Below, one piece after another: positions 48,709 to 58,274 of a stretch of DNA of 64,000 nucleotides. How positions within the stretch are numbered: the first letter of the stretch is position 1; every line of letters starts with the position of its first letter. Source of the DNA: Qipengyuania sp. YIM B01966 (GTDB taxonomy: Bacteria > Pseudomonadota > Alphaproteobacteria > Sphingomonadales > Sphingomonadaceae); contig NZ_JADMNM010000003.1 of assembly GCF_016461955.1 (NCBI RefSeq), positions 24,846-88,845 of the forward strand. The letters are read 5' to 3'. A program made the position numbers and the translations under genes. The notes beneath the pieces are model-generated. The model had not been told where the DNA came from, ran no database searches, and was given only the letters and a program-made list of their open reading frames with translations.

Positions 48709-50589
48709 TTACCAGCCGGTCGGTTTGCCGCGGTTTTGTTCGTTGAGCCAGGATTGCAAGGGGGCGAAATATTCTATCATTGCGCGACCGCTCATCTGGC
48801 GGGTGCCGGTGAACGCTTCGAGCGCGTCGGGCCAGGGCCGCGAGGCGCCCATTTCCAACATCGCGTTCATCCGTTCGCCGACCTGCCGGTTGCCATAGAA
48901 CGAGCAGCGGTGGAGCGGCCCCGTCCACCCGGCCTGCTGGCACGCCGCCTGATAGAACTGGAACTGCAGAATCCGGGCGAGGAAATAGCGGGTATAGGGC
49001 GTGTTCCCCGGAATGTGATATTTCGCGCCCGGATCGAACGCATCGGCCGGTCGCGCAGTGGGCGGTGTGATGCCCTGATATTGCCGCCGCAGATCGGTCC
49101 ACGCGGTGTTATATTGCGCCGGCGCAATCGAGCCGTCGAACACCCCCCAGCGCCAGCGATCGACCAACAGGCCGAAGGGCAGGAAGGCCACCTTGTCCAT
49201 CGCCTGGCGCAAGAGCAGCCCGATATCCTTGTCGGCGCTGGGTACCTGGGCACGATCAAGCAGGCCGATCTGCACCAGATATTCGGGCGTGATCGACAGC
49301 GCGATGGCATCGCCGATCGCCTCGTGGAACCCGTCATTGGCGCCGTTCAGATGCAGGAAGCTCTGACCATTATAGGCCCGCTGATAATAATTGTGCCCCA
49401 GCTCGTGATGGATGGTGATGAAATCATCGGCATTGGGCTTGATGCACATCTTGATCCGCAGATCGTCGACATTGTCGATATTCCACGCGCTCGCATGGCA
49501 GACCACCTCGCGGTCGGCGGGCTTGACGAACATCGAACGCTGCCAGAAGCTCTGCGGCAGCGGTTCAAAGCCCAGCGAGGAGAAGAACCCTTCGCCCACG
49601 CGCACCATATCGGTCGGGCTATAACCCTTCTTCTCGATCAGCTCGGTCAGATCATAGCCAATGTCGCCTGCGCCTGCCGGCGCCACCAGCGGATAGATAT
49701 TGCCCCATTCCTGCGCCCACATATTGCCGAGCAGATCGGCGCGGATCGGGCCGGTCGGCGGCTGCACCGCGTCGCCATATTTCTCGTTCAGTTTCCAGCG
49801 GACATAGGTGTGCAGGCTCTCGTAGAGGGGCCGCACTTCCTGCCACAGCCGCTCGGTTTCGGCGGCGAAATCGTCGGCCGGCATATCATAGCCCGAGCGC
49901 CACATCGCGCCGACATCGCGGAAGCCCAGTTCGCCCGCGCCCTGATTGGCGATCTCGACCATCCGCGCATAATCGGTCCGCATCGGCGCGCCGACATTGT
50001 TGTGCCAACTGGTCCACATCTCGGCGAGTTCCGCCGGGGTGCGGTTGATATTGCCCATCTCGGCTTCAATGTCGGACCCGTTGATCTCCCGCCCGTTCAG
50101 CGTCCCCTTGCCGCGCCCGTAAGCGGAATTGAGCCGGGTCGCGATCTCGTTCAATTCGGTCGCCGCGCCCGCGGTGGTCGGCGCGGGCAGGACGATCCCG
50201 TTCCGCAGAATGTCGAGCTTGCGCGCCACCACCGGGTCGAGCCCCGCCACGCGGGCATAGCGCGCCGCGTCGAGCGCATAGCGGACGGTCTTTTCGGTCC
50301 CCTCGGCACCGATACGCGCATTCAGCGCATCGGTATCTTCGGTGATATAGGTGTTGTTGACCCACGCCACTCGGCCCGCCTGGACGGTGAAATCAGCCAG
50401 GTCCTTTTCCACCGCGGCGACGAATTGCGCGGCGCCTTCCGGCGTCATCGGATAGGCCGGTGAGCCCGTGTCTGTGGCGGCGGTGCTGACCGGAGCCGCC
50501 GGCGTCGAGATCGGTTCGGCCAAGGCTTGCGCGCAGGCGGAGGTGGCAAGCGATACGGCAATGGCGGCTAGCGCGGGGGCAAGTTTCAT
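48709..50589 (-). CDS. Peptidyl-dipeptidase, M2 (ACE-like) family
   Basis: A 626-residue zinc metallopeptidase related to angiotensin-converting enzyme. A signal peptide (MKLAPALAAIAVSLATSAC, with a possible lipobox Cys) suggests a periplasmic or membrane-bound location. The catalytic motif ITIHHELGHNYYQRAY (HExxH) is followed by GANDGFHEAIGDAIALS carrying the third zinc ligand Glu. YHIPGNTPYTRYFLARILQFQFY is conserved too. ATG 50589 is chosen because codons upstream lack protein character. It leads the rimB-rimK run. Confidence 0.93.
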   Translation of the reverse strand: MKLAPALAAIAVSLATSACAQALAEPISTPAAPVSTAATDTGSPAYPMTPEGAAQFVAAVEKDLADFTVQAGRVAWVNNTYITEDTDALNARIGAEGTEKTVRYALDAARYARVAGLDPVVARKLDILRNGIVLPAPTTAGAATELNEIATRLNSAYGRGKGTLNGREINGSDIEAEMGNINRTPAELAEMWTSWHNNVGAPMRTDYARMVEIANQGAGELGFRDVGAMWRSGYDMPADDFAAETERLWQEVRPLYESLHTYVRWKLNEKYGDAVQPPTGPIRADLLGNMWAQEWGNIYPLVAPAGAGDIGYDLTELIEKKGYSPTDMVRVGEGFFSSLGFEPLPQSFWQRSMFVKPADREVVCHASAWNIDNVDDLRIKMCIKPNADDFITIHHELGHNYYQRAYNGQSFLHLNGANDGFHEAIGDAIALSITPEYLVQIGLLDRAQVPSADKDIGLLLRQAMDKVAFLPFGLLVDRWRWGVFDGSIAPAQYNTAWTDLRRQYQGITPPTARPADAFDPGAKYHIPGNTPYTRYFLARILQFQFYQAACQQAGWTGPLHRCSFYGNRQVGERMNAMLEMGASRPWPDALEAFTGTRQMSGRAMIEYFAPLQSWLNEQNRGKPTGW

Positions 50590-50651
50590 CGGGGTAACCC
50601 TCAACCAATTTTCGACTATTGCGCCCGGTCTGAACCGCCACCCGCGCCGAA

Positions 50652-51410
50652 TCAAGGGGCGCTGAGAAAGCGGACGATTTCCTCCCCCAGTTCGGGCTTG
50701 GTGACGCTGCTCATATGGGTGCCGGGGATCTCGACCAGCGCGGCATCGCCCAGCGCTTCGGCCAGCGCATGGGGCGAACCGTTGTCGCGGTCCTCGCGCC
50801 CGCACAGCACTAGCGTCGGCATGGTTATCCGCGCCAGCTCGGCCGGATCGGTATCGCCGACCGATTGCAGCAACAGCCGCGCGGCGACCCGGTCGACCTT
50901 TTGCGTTTTCATGAAGCTGACTGCGAAGAACGCCGGATCGCCCTGCCGCACGGTGTCGAACCGGTCGATCGCGTCGATGAAGAAGGCGCTGCGCCGCGCC
51001 CAGCCGGCGAGCCCCTCAAGCCCCATCCCGCCCAGCACCAGCCGGCGCGGGTGAAGCCCGGCAACCACGGCCCGCGCCGCCGTGCGCGCGCCGAGCGAGA
51101 AGCCGACCAGATCGTAATCCGTCAGCCCCAGCCGATCCACCAGCGCCGCCACATCGCGCACCAGCACATCGACCGGATAGGCGGCGGGATCGTGCGGATG
51201 CGCGCTGTCGCCGTGCGCGCGCAGATCGGGCATGATCGCGGCAAAGCCCGCCTCGGCCAGCGCCTGCGCGGTGCCGAATTTGATCCAGTTGGTCCGCGCA
51301 TCGGAAAACAGCCCGTGCAGCAGGATAACCGGGCGCCCCTCACCCAGCCTGTGCAGCGCAAGGCTGGTGCCGTCGAACGAGGTGATGTGCGACTTCGCGG
51401 GATTGCTCAT
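50652..51410 (-). CDS. Alpha/beta hydrolase
   Basis: A 252-residue alpha/beta-fold hydrolase with PVILLHGLFSDARTNWIKFG (oxyanion region), the nucleophile elbow DLVGFSLGARTAARAVV (Ser), MPTLVLCGREDRDNGSP (Asp region) and VEIPGTHMSSVTKPELGEEI (His). The substrate is unknown. Start ATG 51410 overlaps the stop of the GFA gene by 4 bp (ATGA), so they are coupled. Confidence 0.87.
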   Translation of the reverse strand: MSNPAKSHITSFDGTSLALHRLGEGRPVILLHGLFSDARTNWIKFGTAQALAEAGFAAIMPDLRAHGDSAHPHDPAAYPVDVLVRDVAALVDRLGLTDYDLVGFSLGARTAARAVVAGLHPRRLVLGGMGLEGLAGWARRSAFFIDAIDRFDTVRQGDPAFFAVSFMKTQKVDRVAARLLLQSVGDTDPAELARITMPTLVLCGREDRDNGSPHALAEALGDAALVEIPGTHMSSVTKPELGEEIVRFLSAP

Positions 51411-51856
51411 TTCGGCCAGACCAGCGCCATCCATTCCTCGTTCGTGCGCGGCTGTTCCGCCATCACCAGCGCGTCGGGAGGGAGAACGATCCACGGTTGC
51501 TTGCTGCGTACCCAGATATGGGCATGGGGCTCCACCTCGGCGCTGCGATCGAGCGTGCCGCAGCGCAGGCTCGCCATGCCGGGTCGTTCATCGTTGATCG
51601 CATAGATGCGGGTCTTGCATTGGGCGCAGCCGACAATCTGCGATTTCGCCCTGCTGGGCTGCACATACCATCCGCAATCGGTCTCGCCCTCGAGGTGGAC
51701 GTCGCCTGTGCCGACCAGCATATGTTCGCTGAACGCGCTCCCCGTGCGCGACTGGCAATCGGTGCAGTGGCACGCATAGGGCAGCATGCGAAACTCGTTG
51801 GTCAGCCGATAACGGACCTGCCCGCACAGGCAGCCGCCGGTAAGTTCGCCCTTCAT
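51407..51856 (-). CDS. GFA (glutathione-dependent formaldehyde-activating) family protein
   Basis: A 149-residue zinc protein of the GFA/CENP-V fold. It has GGCLCGQVRYRL, YACHCTDCQSRTGSAFSEHM, and VGCAQCKTRIYAI, the cysteine sets that bind two zincs. Whether it acts on glutathione-formaldehyde adducts cannot be told; most family members have unknown substrates. It overlaps the neighbouring genes on both sides (4 bp each). Confidence 0.88.
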   Translation of the reverse strand: MKGELTGGCLCGQVRYRLTNEFRMLPYACHCTDCQSRTGSAFSEHMLVGTGDVHLEGETDCGWYVQPSRAKSQIVGCAQCKTRIYAINDERPGMASLRCGTLDRSAEVEPHAHIWVRSKQPWIVLPPDALVMAEQPRTNEEWMALVWPK

Positions 51857-52497
51857 CGCGCCCGCAATCCCTTCTGCTCCATCCGCCAGATCGCCAGGGC
51901 GATGCGGTCCTGCCCGAAGAACGGCTCGCCATCGAACACCAGTGTCGGCACGCCCCAGTGGCCGGCAGCTTCCAATGCCTGCTGGTTGGCGGCGATCTCG
52001 CTGTCGAGCGCGTCCGGTTCGGCGGCGATTTCGGCTTCCACCTCGGCGGGGTCGAGGCCGGCGCGGGTGAGCGCGCCGGCAAGGTGCGGCCCTTCGTGCC
52101 AGCCTTCCTGCCCGCCCCAGATCAGCCTGCCCGCCTCGTGCGCGAAGGCAAGGCCCGCCCCCCGCCGGGCGGCCGCCTGCCCCAGCCGCGTCACCCGGCG
52201 AATATAGGGCTGTTCGGATGCAATCGCGCGGGTCGCGCGGTCCTGCACGATCGGATCGGGGCGCGGCGGGCCAAACGCGATACCCTCAAACTGCGCCACC
52301 CGCAGCACGTCGAGCATGGTATAGCGCAGCCACAGCGGATGATTGCGTTCGAAGAAGTCGGGCTGGCGAATGGCTAGTGGATAGACCGGCCGCAGCGTGA
52401 TGGTAACGGCGCGCGTTTCGGCCAGCTCGCGATAGCGGCCGAGCGCGAGGTAGGAATAGGGGCTGCGAAAGCTGACAAACAGATCGGCCGACAGCAC
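51853..52497 (-). CDS. DsbA-family 2-hydroxychromene-2-carboxylate isomerase-like protein
   Basis: A 214-residue thioredoxin-fold (kappa-GST/HCCA isomerase) protein. It has LFVSFRSPYSYLALGRYREL at the N-terminus (the SPYSY motif replaces a CxxC and is typical of HCCA isomerases), a helical insert, and HWGVPTLVFDGEPFFGQDRI with the cis-Pro loop. The specific substrate is not assignable; glutathione dependence is known for the family. It is 7 bp after asd. Confidence 0.85.
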   Translation of the reverse strand: MLSADLFVSFRSPYSYLALGRYRELAETRAVTITLRPVYPLAIRQPDFFERNHPLWLRYTMLDVLRVAQFEGIAFGPPRPDPIVQDRATRAIASEQPYIRRVTRLGQAAARRGAGLAFAHEAGRLIWGGQEGWHEGPHLAGALTRAGLDPAEVEAEIAAEPDALDSEIAANQQALEAAGHWGVPTLVFDGEPFFGQDRIALAIWRMEQKGLRAR

Positions 52498-52504
52498 CGC
52501 CCGC

Positions 52505-53530
52505 TCAGCCTTTCTTCAGGTGCCGCCGGCCGAGCAGTTCGGCGATCTGCACCGCGTTCAGCGCTGCGCCCTTCCTCAGATTGTCGCTGACGCACCACAG
52601 GGTGAGGCCGCTATCGACCGTGGGATCCTCGCGCACGCGGCTGACATAGGTGGCGCCGTCACCTGCTGCCTCGACTGGGGTAACGTATCCGCCATCCTCG
52701 CGCTTGTCGATCAGCATCACGCCAGGCGCCTCGCGCAGAATGTCCTGCGCCTGTTTGGCCGACAGCTCCCGCTCGAACTCGATATTGACCGCTTCGGAAT
52801 GGCCGACGAACACCGGGACTCGCACGCAGGTGGCGTTGAGCTTGATGTTGGGGTCGAGGATCTTCTTGGTCTCGACCACCATCTTCCATTCTTCCTTGGT
52901 CGAGCCGTCGTCCATGAAGCTGTCGATATGCGGGATGACGTTGAACGCGATCTGCTTGGTGAACTTCCGCGGTTCGATCTCGTCGCCGACGAAGATCGCG
53001 CGGCTCTGTTCGAACAGCTCGTCCATGCCTTCCTTGCCCGCGCCCGAGACGGACTGATAGGTCGAGACGACCACCCGCTTGATCGTCGCCGCATCGTGCA
53101 GCGGCTTCAGCGCGACGACCAGCTGCGCGGTCGAGCAGTTGGGATTGGCGATGATATTGCGCGCGGTATAGCCGTCGATCGCCTCGGGGTTCACCTCGGG
53201 CACGATCAGCGGCACGTCGGGGTCCATCCGGTAGAGCGAGGAATTGTCGATCACCACGCAGCCCTGGCTGGCCGCCTTGGGGGCGTAGATCTGGGTCGGC
53301 CCGCTGCCGACGGCGAACAGCGCGATATCCCAGCCGGTGAAATCGAAATGTTCGATATTCCTGACCTTGAGCATCCGGCCGGTTTCGCCGAATTCGACCT
53401 CGCTCCCGGTGGAACGGCTGCTGGCAACAGCGGCGACCTCGTCCACCGGGAATTCGCGTTCGGCCAGAATGGCGAGCATTTCGCGCCCGACATTGCCCGT
53501 GGCCCCGACGACGACGACGCGATAACCCAT
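52505..53530 (-). CDS. asd: Aspartate-semialdehyde dehydrogenase
   Basis: Asd reduces aspartyl phosphate in the Lys/Thr/Met pathway. The 341-residue product starts MGYRVVVVGATGNVGREM, has the catalytic Cys in NIIANPNCSTAQLVVAL, STYQSVSGAGKEGMDEL, and the His-containing CVRVPVFVGHSEAVNIEFE. ATG 53530 is used; an upstream in-frame ATG adds only 4 residues. It begins after the rplS terminator, separated by about 50 bp. Confidence 0.96.
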   Translation of the reverse strand: MGYRVVVVGATGNVGREMLAILAEREFPVDEVAAVASSRSTGSEVEFGETGRMLKVRNIEHFDFTGWDIALFAVGSGPTQIYAPKAASQGCVVIDNSSLYRMDPDVPLIVPEVNPEAIDGYTARNIIANPNCSTAQLVVALKPLHDAATIKRVVVSTYQSVSGAGKEGMDELFEQSRAIFVGDEIEPRKFTKQIAFNVIPHIDSFMDDGSTKEEWKMVVETKKILDPNIKLNATCVRVPVFVGHSEAVNIEFERELSAKQAQDILREAPGVMLIDKREDGGYVTPVEAAGDGATYVSRVREDPTVDSGLTLWCVSDNLRKGAALNAVQIAELLGRRHLKKG

Positions 53531-53584
53531 CTTGATGTGCACTCCGCTGGCTGCTGCCCGCCTGCCCTATGGGACGGCGGGGGG

Positions 53585-53621
53585 AAAGAAAAGGGGCGCC
53601 CCGGCCCTGCCGGAACGCCCC
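53585..53621 (-). terminator. Rho-independent terminator after rplS
   Basis: On the minus strand GGGGCG...CGCCCC closes a hairpin with an inner CCGG/CCGG pair, followed by TTTTCTTT. It lies about 30 bp after the rplS stop and is the best intrinsic terminator in the window. Confidence 0.78.
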
Positions 53622-53650
53622 CTTGCAATCGCTGATGCGATATGGCCGGC

Positions 53651-54028
53651 TCAGCTGGCCTTGGGCGCGTTTTCGCGGCGTTCGGCGATACGCGCGCGCT
53701 TGCCGGTGCGGCCGCGCAGATAATAAAGCTTGGCCCGGCGCACGATGCCGCGGCGGACCACGGTGATGCTTTCGACGATCGGCGCATAAAGCGGGAACAC
53801 GCGTTCCACCCCTTCGCCAAAGCTCATCTTGCGGACGGTGAAATTGCTGCCCATCCCGCGGTTCGAGCGGGCGATGACGACGCCTTCGAAGTTCTGCACA
53901 CGTTCGCGCGTGCCTTCGATCACCTTCACGCCGACGCGCACGGTGTCACCCGGGCGGAATTCGGGAATATCCTTGCCATCGGACAGCGAGGCAATGGCTT
54001 CGGCTTCGAGTTGCTGGATCAGGTTCAC
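53651..54028 (-). CDS. rplS: 50S ribosomal protein L19
   Basis: L19 sits at the 30S-50S interface. The 125-residue product starts [12 protein letters not shown] and has [38 protein letters not shown] and [19 protein letters not shown]. It overlaps the end of trmD by 4 bp, as usual in the rpsP-rimM-trmD-rplS operon. A terminator follows. Confidence 0.98.
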   Translation of the reverse strand: MNLIQQLEAEAIASLSDGKDIPEFRPGDTVRVGVKVIEGTRERVQNFEGVVIARSNRGMGSNFTVRKMSFGEGVERVFPLYAPIVESITVVRRGIVRRAKLYYLRGRTGKRARIAERRENAPKAS

Positions 54029-54774
54029 TGGTCCGGTTCCTTCGTTTCGCGCTGCGCATCAGAGGCAGGTCGGGCCCGAGCGCCACTGTAGCGCTCCCAA
54101 AGGTCCGGCCTGCGTAACCGTGTGTCCTGTTCCCTGCGTGCCTTGCGCCACGCAGCGATCTTCGCATGATCCCCCGATCGCAGCACTTCAGGGATCGTGC
54201 GCCCTTCCCATTCGAATGGTCGGGTATAGTGCGGATATTCGAGCAGCCCTTCCTCGAAGGATTCCTCGGCTCCGCTGTCGGGGGCGCCCATTACGCCGGG
54301 AAGCAGCCGAATGCAAGCATCGAGCAGCGCCAGCGCCGCCGGCTCGCCGCCCGACAGGATGATGTCGCCAAGGCTCACCTGCTCGATAGCCGGGCGGGCG
54401 TCGAACAGGCGTTCGTCGAACCCTTCGAACCGGCCGCACAGGATGGTGACTCCCGGCCCCACCGCCAGCGCCCGCACCCGTTCCTGCGTCAGCGGCGCGC
54501 CGCGGGGGGTCATCGCGAGGATCGGGATCGCGGGCGCAAGCGCCGCGGCATGATCGACCGCGCGGGCGACCACATCGGCGCGCAGCACCATCCCCGCCCC
54601 GCCGCCCGCGGGCGTATCATCCACCGTCCGGTGGCGATCGGTTGCAAAATCGCGGATCTGCACCGCCTCGAGCGACCAGGTCCCCGCCGCCAGCGCCCGC
54701 CCGGCGAGCGAGACGCCCAGCGGGCCGGGAAACATCTCGGGGTAAAGCGTCAGGATGGTCGCGGCGAACGGCAT
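54025..54774 (-). CDS. trmD: tRNA (guanine-N1)-methyltransferase
   Basis: TrmD makes m1G37 in tRNA. The 249-residue SPOUT protein has [54 protein letters not shown] and [23 protein letters not shown], with [16 protein letters not shown]. The ATG is fixed by this N-terminus. Unusually, it lies at the 3' end of a 12-bp perfect inverted repeat (54772-54805) that could hide the start codon in mRNA, and it is preceded by a TonB-dependent receptor gene instead of rimM. Confidence 0.97.
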   Translation of the reverse strand: MPFAATILTLYPEMFPGPLGVSLAGRALAAGTWSLEAVQIRDFATDRHRTVDDTPAGGGAGMVLRADVVARAVDHAAALAPAIPILAMTPRGAPLTQERVRALAVGPGVTILCGRFEGFDERLFDARPAIEQVSLGDIILSGGEPAALALLDACIRLLPGVMGAPDSGAEESFEEGLLEYPHYTRPFEWEGRTIPEVLRSGDHAKIAAWRKARREQDTRLRRPDLWERYSGARARPASDAQRETKEPDQ

Positions 54775-54805
54775 ACCCGCGCCATGCTGTGCAGGCGCGG
54801 GTATG
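54772..54805 (-). promoter_or_regulatory. 12-bp hairpin enclosing the trmD start codon
   Basis: On the minus strand CATACCCGCGCC and GGCGCGGGTATG pair perfectly over 12 bp around a 10-nt loop. The last three bases of the 3' arm are the trmD ATG. There is no clear Shine-Dalgarno elsewhere, so the stem should reduce or gate trmD translation. The hairpin begins 12 bp after the upstream receptor gene's stop. It lacks a U-tract. Confidence 0.55.
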
Positions 54806-54817
54806 GCAAGGGAGCGC

Positions 54818-57607
54818 TCAGAAGTTCAGCTTGATCCCGCTGAACAGCGTGTAGCCGAAGCGTTCATATTCATACACCCGCTCGCGGCTGCCGAAATAGC
54901 GCACGCCGGGCGAATTGGTCAGATTCTTGGCTTCGAAAAAGGCGGTGAAGTTGGGCGTCACCTGCGCGCTGGCCGTGAAGTCGAGCTGCCCGCGCCCTTC
55001 CCAGTAAAGGTCCATTGCCGGAACATCCGCATTGATCTCGTCGAGATAATCCGAGCGGTCGGTGTAGCTCAGCCGCGCGCTCAGCGTATCGTTCTCGAAA
55101 TATACCGAGGCGTTGTAGGTGTGCTTCGACTGGCCCGGCAGCGGGAACACGCTGCGCCCGGCATAGGGCGAGGCCACGTTGATGTCGGCTTCGGTATAGG
55201 TGTAGTTGGCAAACACCCCGAAATGGCTGAGGAAGCCGGGGAGGAAAGTAAACTTCTGGTTCCACGCCACCTCAAACCCGTAAAGCGAGCCGTCCGGCGC
55301 GTTTTCCGGGCGGGTGAACAGCGCGTCCTGCCCCCGATAGGTGCCCGCCCGCGTCAGCGTGTAGCGGTAATCCGACAGATCCTTGTAGAACCCGGCGATC
55401 GAAATCAGCCCCAGCGGCTCGACATAATATTCGAGCGCCAGATCAGCATTGTTCGACAGCGTCGGCTGCAATTCGGGGTTGCCGCTCTCGACGACGATCA
55501 CGTTGCCATCGGTTTCTTCCACCACCCGGGGCACCAGATCGACAAAGTTCGGCCGGTTGATCCCCCGCGTGAGCGCCGCGCGCAGCAGCAGGTTTTCGGT
55601 GAAGGCGTGGCGGATGGTGAGGTTGGGGAACACATTGGTGTATCGGGCGCTGGCCGCCGCCTCGCCAATCGCACCCGTATCGTCGTTGAAGGTCGGCGCC
55701 GCACCATCGAATGCCGTGCGTTCAACACGCACGCCGGCGATCACATCGGTCGCGCCGAAATCGGCCCGCGCCATGACATAGCCGGCGAGGATCTGTTCAT
55801 CGGCGGTGTAATCGGCCGTGATCGAATCGGGCATACGGCGCGGCGACCGGCTGCGCTGCGCGTCGAGATAGGCATTGGCGAGGTCCGGATTGATCTTCCG
55901 GCCCAGGAAGTAATCGTAATTCTGCGACGGCTGGCCCGACAGCATCTGGGGCAGCGTCAGCGCCGGGGCCGATCCTGCCGCCCGGTCACGCTGGCGTTCC
56001 TCGTCAGCTACCACAGTGCGGTCACGCCAGGCGACACCGGCCCGCAGTTCCAGCTCGTTCGCACCCATCGGCACCGGCAACGCAATGTTGCCGCGCGCGC
56101 TCCATTCCTCGTTATTGGTGATGTTGTTGCGGAAGGTGTTTTCGCGGAACGCATACCGATCCGTCTGCAGATGTTCGCCGGTGCGGAACAGCGAGAAGGC
56201 CGGATTGTCGGGGTTGCTGTAATCGTAGCTCAGCGTCGGGCGCAGCGACGAGCGGAACAGCAGCTCGTTACGCCGGGGATAGAACTGGTCCGACGTGCTG
56301 TAGCTGCCGCTGTAGTCGACCAGCGCCGTACCCAGGCGATGTTCGCCCCCGGCAGTCACCGTCAGGATTTCGTTCTGCTGAACGCGGTGGCGGAACTGCT
56401 TCTCAAGCCGCGCCTTCGTGAAGGTGGCGGTGGTATCCGTCGCGCCGGGCTGAAGCTCGCCATCTTCCCAGATGATCCCCAGCCGGTTGCGGAATTCGTC
56501 ATCCTTGAACCGGGCAAACGAGCCGCGCAGATAAATCCGCGATTCCGGCGTCGGCTTGGCTTCGATCCCGCCGGTCACCGCCCAGCGTTCGCGCCGCGTG
56601 TCGTAATCCTTGAACAGGTTTTCGATAATGCCGAACACCTCGCCCCCTTCGGGCCGGGTCAGCACGTCCCAGACGCTTTCGACGTTATCGACCTGGCGGT
56701 CGGTGCGCGAATAGCTGCCCGAGACGACGACGCCGAGATTGCGATCAGCGCCGAAGCGAGTGCTGGCGAAGGCCGAACCGCGAACGTCGCTGCCGCCATA
56801 CTGGTTGATGCTGCCGCCGAACGAAGCATTGAACCGCGACCGGCGGCTATCGAACGCCGAGCGGGTGACCACGTTGATCGCCCCCGAGATCGAATCGGCA
56901 TTCTGGCTGGGCAGCAGCGTCTTGGTCACTTCGAGCGAATTGATGATATCCGAGGGCAGCGTGTCGAGATCGACCGCACGGGTCGTCGGATCGAGCGCGG
57001 AGACCGCCACGCCATCGACCGCGACCGCCGAAAATTCCGCCGGTGCGCCGCGCACATTGATATAGCGGCCTTCGCCCTGGTCGCGCTCAATCGAAATGCC
57101 GACAACACGCTGCAGCGCCTCGGCGATGTTGGGGTCGGGGAAGCGGCCGACATCGTCGGCGGACAGCACATTGGTGGCATTGTCGGCATTGCGCTGCTGG
57201 TTGAGCGCGCGGACAGTGCCGCTGGCGATGGCGCCGGTGACGATGATCGTTGCCTCGCCCGGCGCGACCAGCACCGCGTTGCCGCGTTCTTCCGGCGCGA
57301 TGCGCTGAGTGAAGGTCTCGCGTCCGATATAATCGACCTGCAAGGTCACGTCGCCCGCCACCGGCGCGGTGGCAAACGTGAAATAGCCCTGGCGATCGGT
57401 CACCGCCTGAGCGCCGGTTTCGACGATGGTGACGCGGGCCCCGGGCAGGCCGCGGCCCTGATCGTCGAGGACGACGCCGGCGACGCTCTGGCTCTGCGCG
57501 GCGGGGGTGTCGGCGGCGCTGTGGGTCTGCGCCTGGGCGAGCGGCGCAGCGAGCGCACCGGCAACGGCAAGGGCCAGCACGCTGGCGCCGCGGAAGGTCA
57601 TGGTCAT
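54818..57607 (-). CDS. TonB-dependent outer membrane receptor
   Basis: A 929-residue TonB-dependent receptor. From [20 protein letters not shown] it has a signal peptide, a carboxypeptidase-regulatory-like domain ([20 protein letters not shown], about residues 40-110), a plug ([55 protein letters not shown]) and a 22-strand barrel ending GIKLNF. The start could be ATG 57607, 57601 or 57622. Substrate is unknown; Pho-box-like sites upstream suggest expression in phosphate limitation. It separates rimM from trmD on the same strand. Confidence 0.92.
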   Translation of the reverse strand: MTMTFRGASVLALAVAGALAAPLAQAQTHSAADTPAAQSQSVAGVVLDDQGRGLPGARVTIVETGAQAVTDRQGYFTFATAPVAGDVTLQVDYIGRETFTQRIAPEERGNAVLVAPGEATIIVTGAIASGTVRALNQQRNADNATNVLSADDVGRFPDPNIAEALQRVVGISIERDQGEGRYINVRGAPAEFSAVAVDGVAVSALDPTTRAVDLDTLPSDIINSLEVTKTLLPSQNADSISGAINVVTRSAFDSRRSRFNASFGGSINQYGGSDVRGSAFASTRFGADRNLGVVVSGSYSRTDRQVDNVESVWDVLTRPEGGEVFGIIENLFKDYDTRRERWAVTGGIEAKPTPESRIYLRGSFARFKDDEFRNRLGIIWEDGELQPGATDTTATFTKARLEKQFRHRVQQNEILTVTAGGEHRLGTALVDYSGSYSTSDQFYPRRNELLFRSSLRPTLSYDYSNPDNPAFSLFRTGEHLQTDRYAFRENTFRNNITNNEEWSARGNIALPVPMGANELELRAGVAWRDRTVVADEERQRDRAAGSAPALTLPQMLSGQPSQNYDYFLGRKINPDLANAYLDAQRSRSPRRMPDSITADYTADEQILAGYVMARADFGATDVIAGVRVERTAFDGAAPTFNDDTGAIGEAAASARYTNVFPNLTIRHAFTENLLLRAALTRGINRPNFVDLVPRVVEETDGNVIVVESGNPELQPTLSNNADLALEYYVEPLGLISIAGFYKDLSDYRYTLTRAGTYRGQDALFTRPENAPDGSLYGFEVAWNQKFTFLPGFLSHFGVFANYTYTEADINVASPYAGRSVFPLPGQSKHTYNASVYFENDTLSARLSYTDRSDYLDEINADVPAMDLYWEGRGQLDFTASAQVTPNFTAFFEAKNLTNSPGVRYFGSRERVYEYERFGYTLFSGIKLNF

Positions 57608-57670
57608 GGTGTGTCCTGTCATCAGCGAGGAGGTGTTGGCCCGCCGATGGCCCGCTTTCATTGCGCGCGA

Positions 57671-57708
57671 TTGACACGGCGGTGACAGCACTGTGAATTG
57701 TGTGACAG
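57671..57708 (-). promoter_or_regulatory. Two candidate Pho boxes before the TonB-dependent receptor
   Basis: On the minus strand CTGTCAC-CGCC-GTGTCAA (57688-57671) is an 11-bp-period direct repeat; just upstream CTGTCAC-ACAA-TTCACAG (57708-57691) is a weaker repeat. They lie about 65-100 bp before the receptor start and match the sites before pstS and phoB. Confidence 0.6.
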
Positions 57709-57749
57709 GATGAAGAATGGCGGCTTGGCGGCCTCCGGCTGTGGGATTT

Positions 57750-57770
57750 GCGCCACAGCGTATTTGGCGC
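57750..57770 (-). terminator. Weak hairpin after rimM
   Basis: GCGCCA and TGGCGC form a 6-bp stem with a 9-nt loop, 7 bp after the rimM stop. It has no U-tract. It could end or attenuate the rpsP-rimM transcript before the receptor gene. Confidence 0.35.
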
Positions 57771-57777
57771 GCCCGCC

Positions 57778-58266
57778 TCAGGGCTGGTCGTAATGGTGCG
57801 AGAGGGTCAGCCCGCTATCGCTCCAGCCGATCACCGCCGCCGGGGTCAGCGGCACCATGAAGCTGCGCCCATCGGGGCGTTTGATCTCGATAATGTCGCT
57901 GGCGCCGAAATTCTCGACCGCGATGACGGTGCCGACGGCTGTGCCGGTATCGCTCGTCACGGGCAGGCCGAGCAGGTCGGCATGATAGAACTCGCCCTCC
58001 TCCAGCGCCGGGAGGGAGGAGCGCGGGACGCTGAGCGTGGTGCCACGCAGCGCCTCGGCCGCGGTGCGGTCGGTGACGCCGGCAAAGCGGGCGACCGCCC
58101 CGCCCTTATGGTCGCTGCGGAGCTTTTCGAGCTGCATTGCGCCGCCATTGAACAGCCGGTGCGCGCCTAGGCTCTCGATGCTTTCGCCGAACAGTTTCAA
58201 CCGGACCTCGCCCGCCACGCCATGCGCGCCGGTAATGGCGGCCAGCGTGACGGGGCGGTCGGTCAT
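57778..58266 (-). CDS. rimM: Ribosome maturation factor RimM
   Basis: RimM helps process 16S rRNA and binds S19 in the 30S head. The 162-residue product has VTLAAITGAHGVAGEVRLKLF, EALRGTTLSVPRSSLPALEEGEFYHADLLGLPV and the PRC-barrel part GTVIAVENFGASDIIEI and SFMVPLTPAAV. It follows rpsP by 8 bp. The next gene is a TonB-dependent receptor, not trmD. Confidence 0.96.
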   Translation of the reverse strand: MTDRPVTLAAITGAHGVAGEVRLKLFGESIESLGAHRLFNGGAMQLEKLRSDHKGGAVARFAGVTDRTAAEALRGTTLSVPRSSLPALEEGEFYHADLLGLPVTSDTGTAVGTVIAVENFGASDIIEIKRPDGRSFMVPLTPAAVIGWSDSGLTLSHHYDQP

Positions 58267-58274
58267 GGCAGGGT

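Noticed and set aside
54755-57685. A 976-residue open frame antisense to the TonB-dependent receptor
   Set aside because: Same reason: the minus strand reads as a complete receptor; the plus frame has no recognisable motif.
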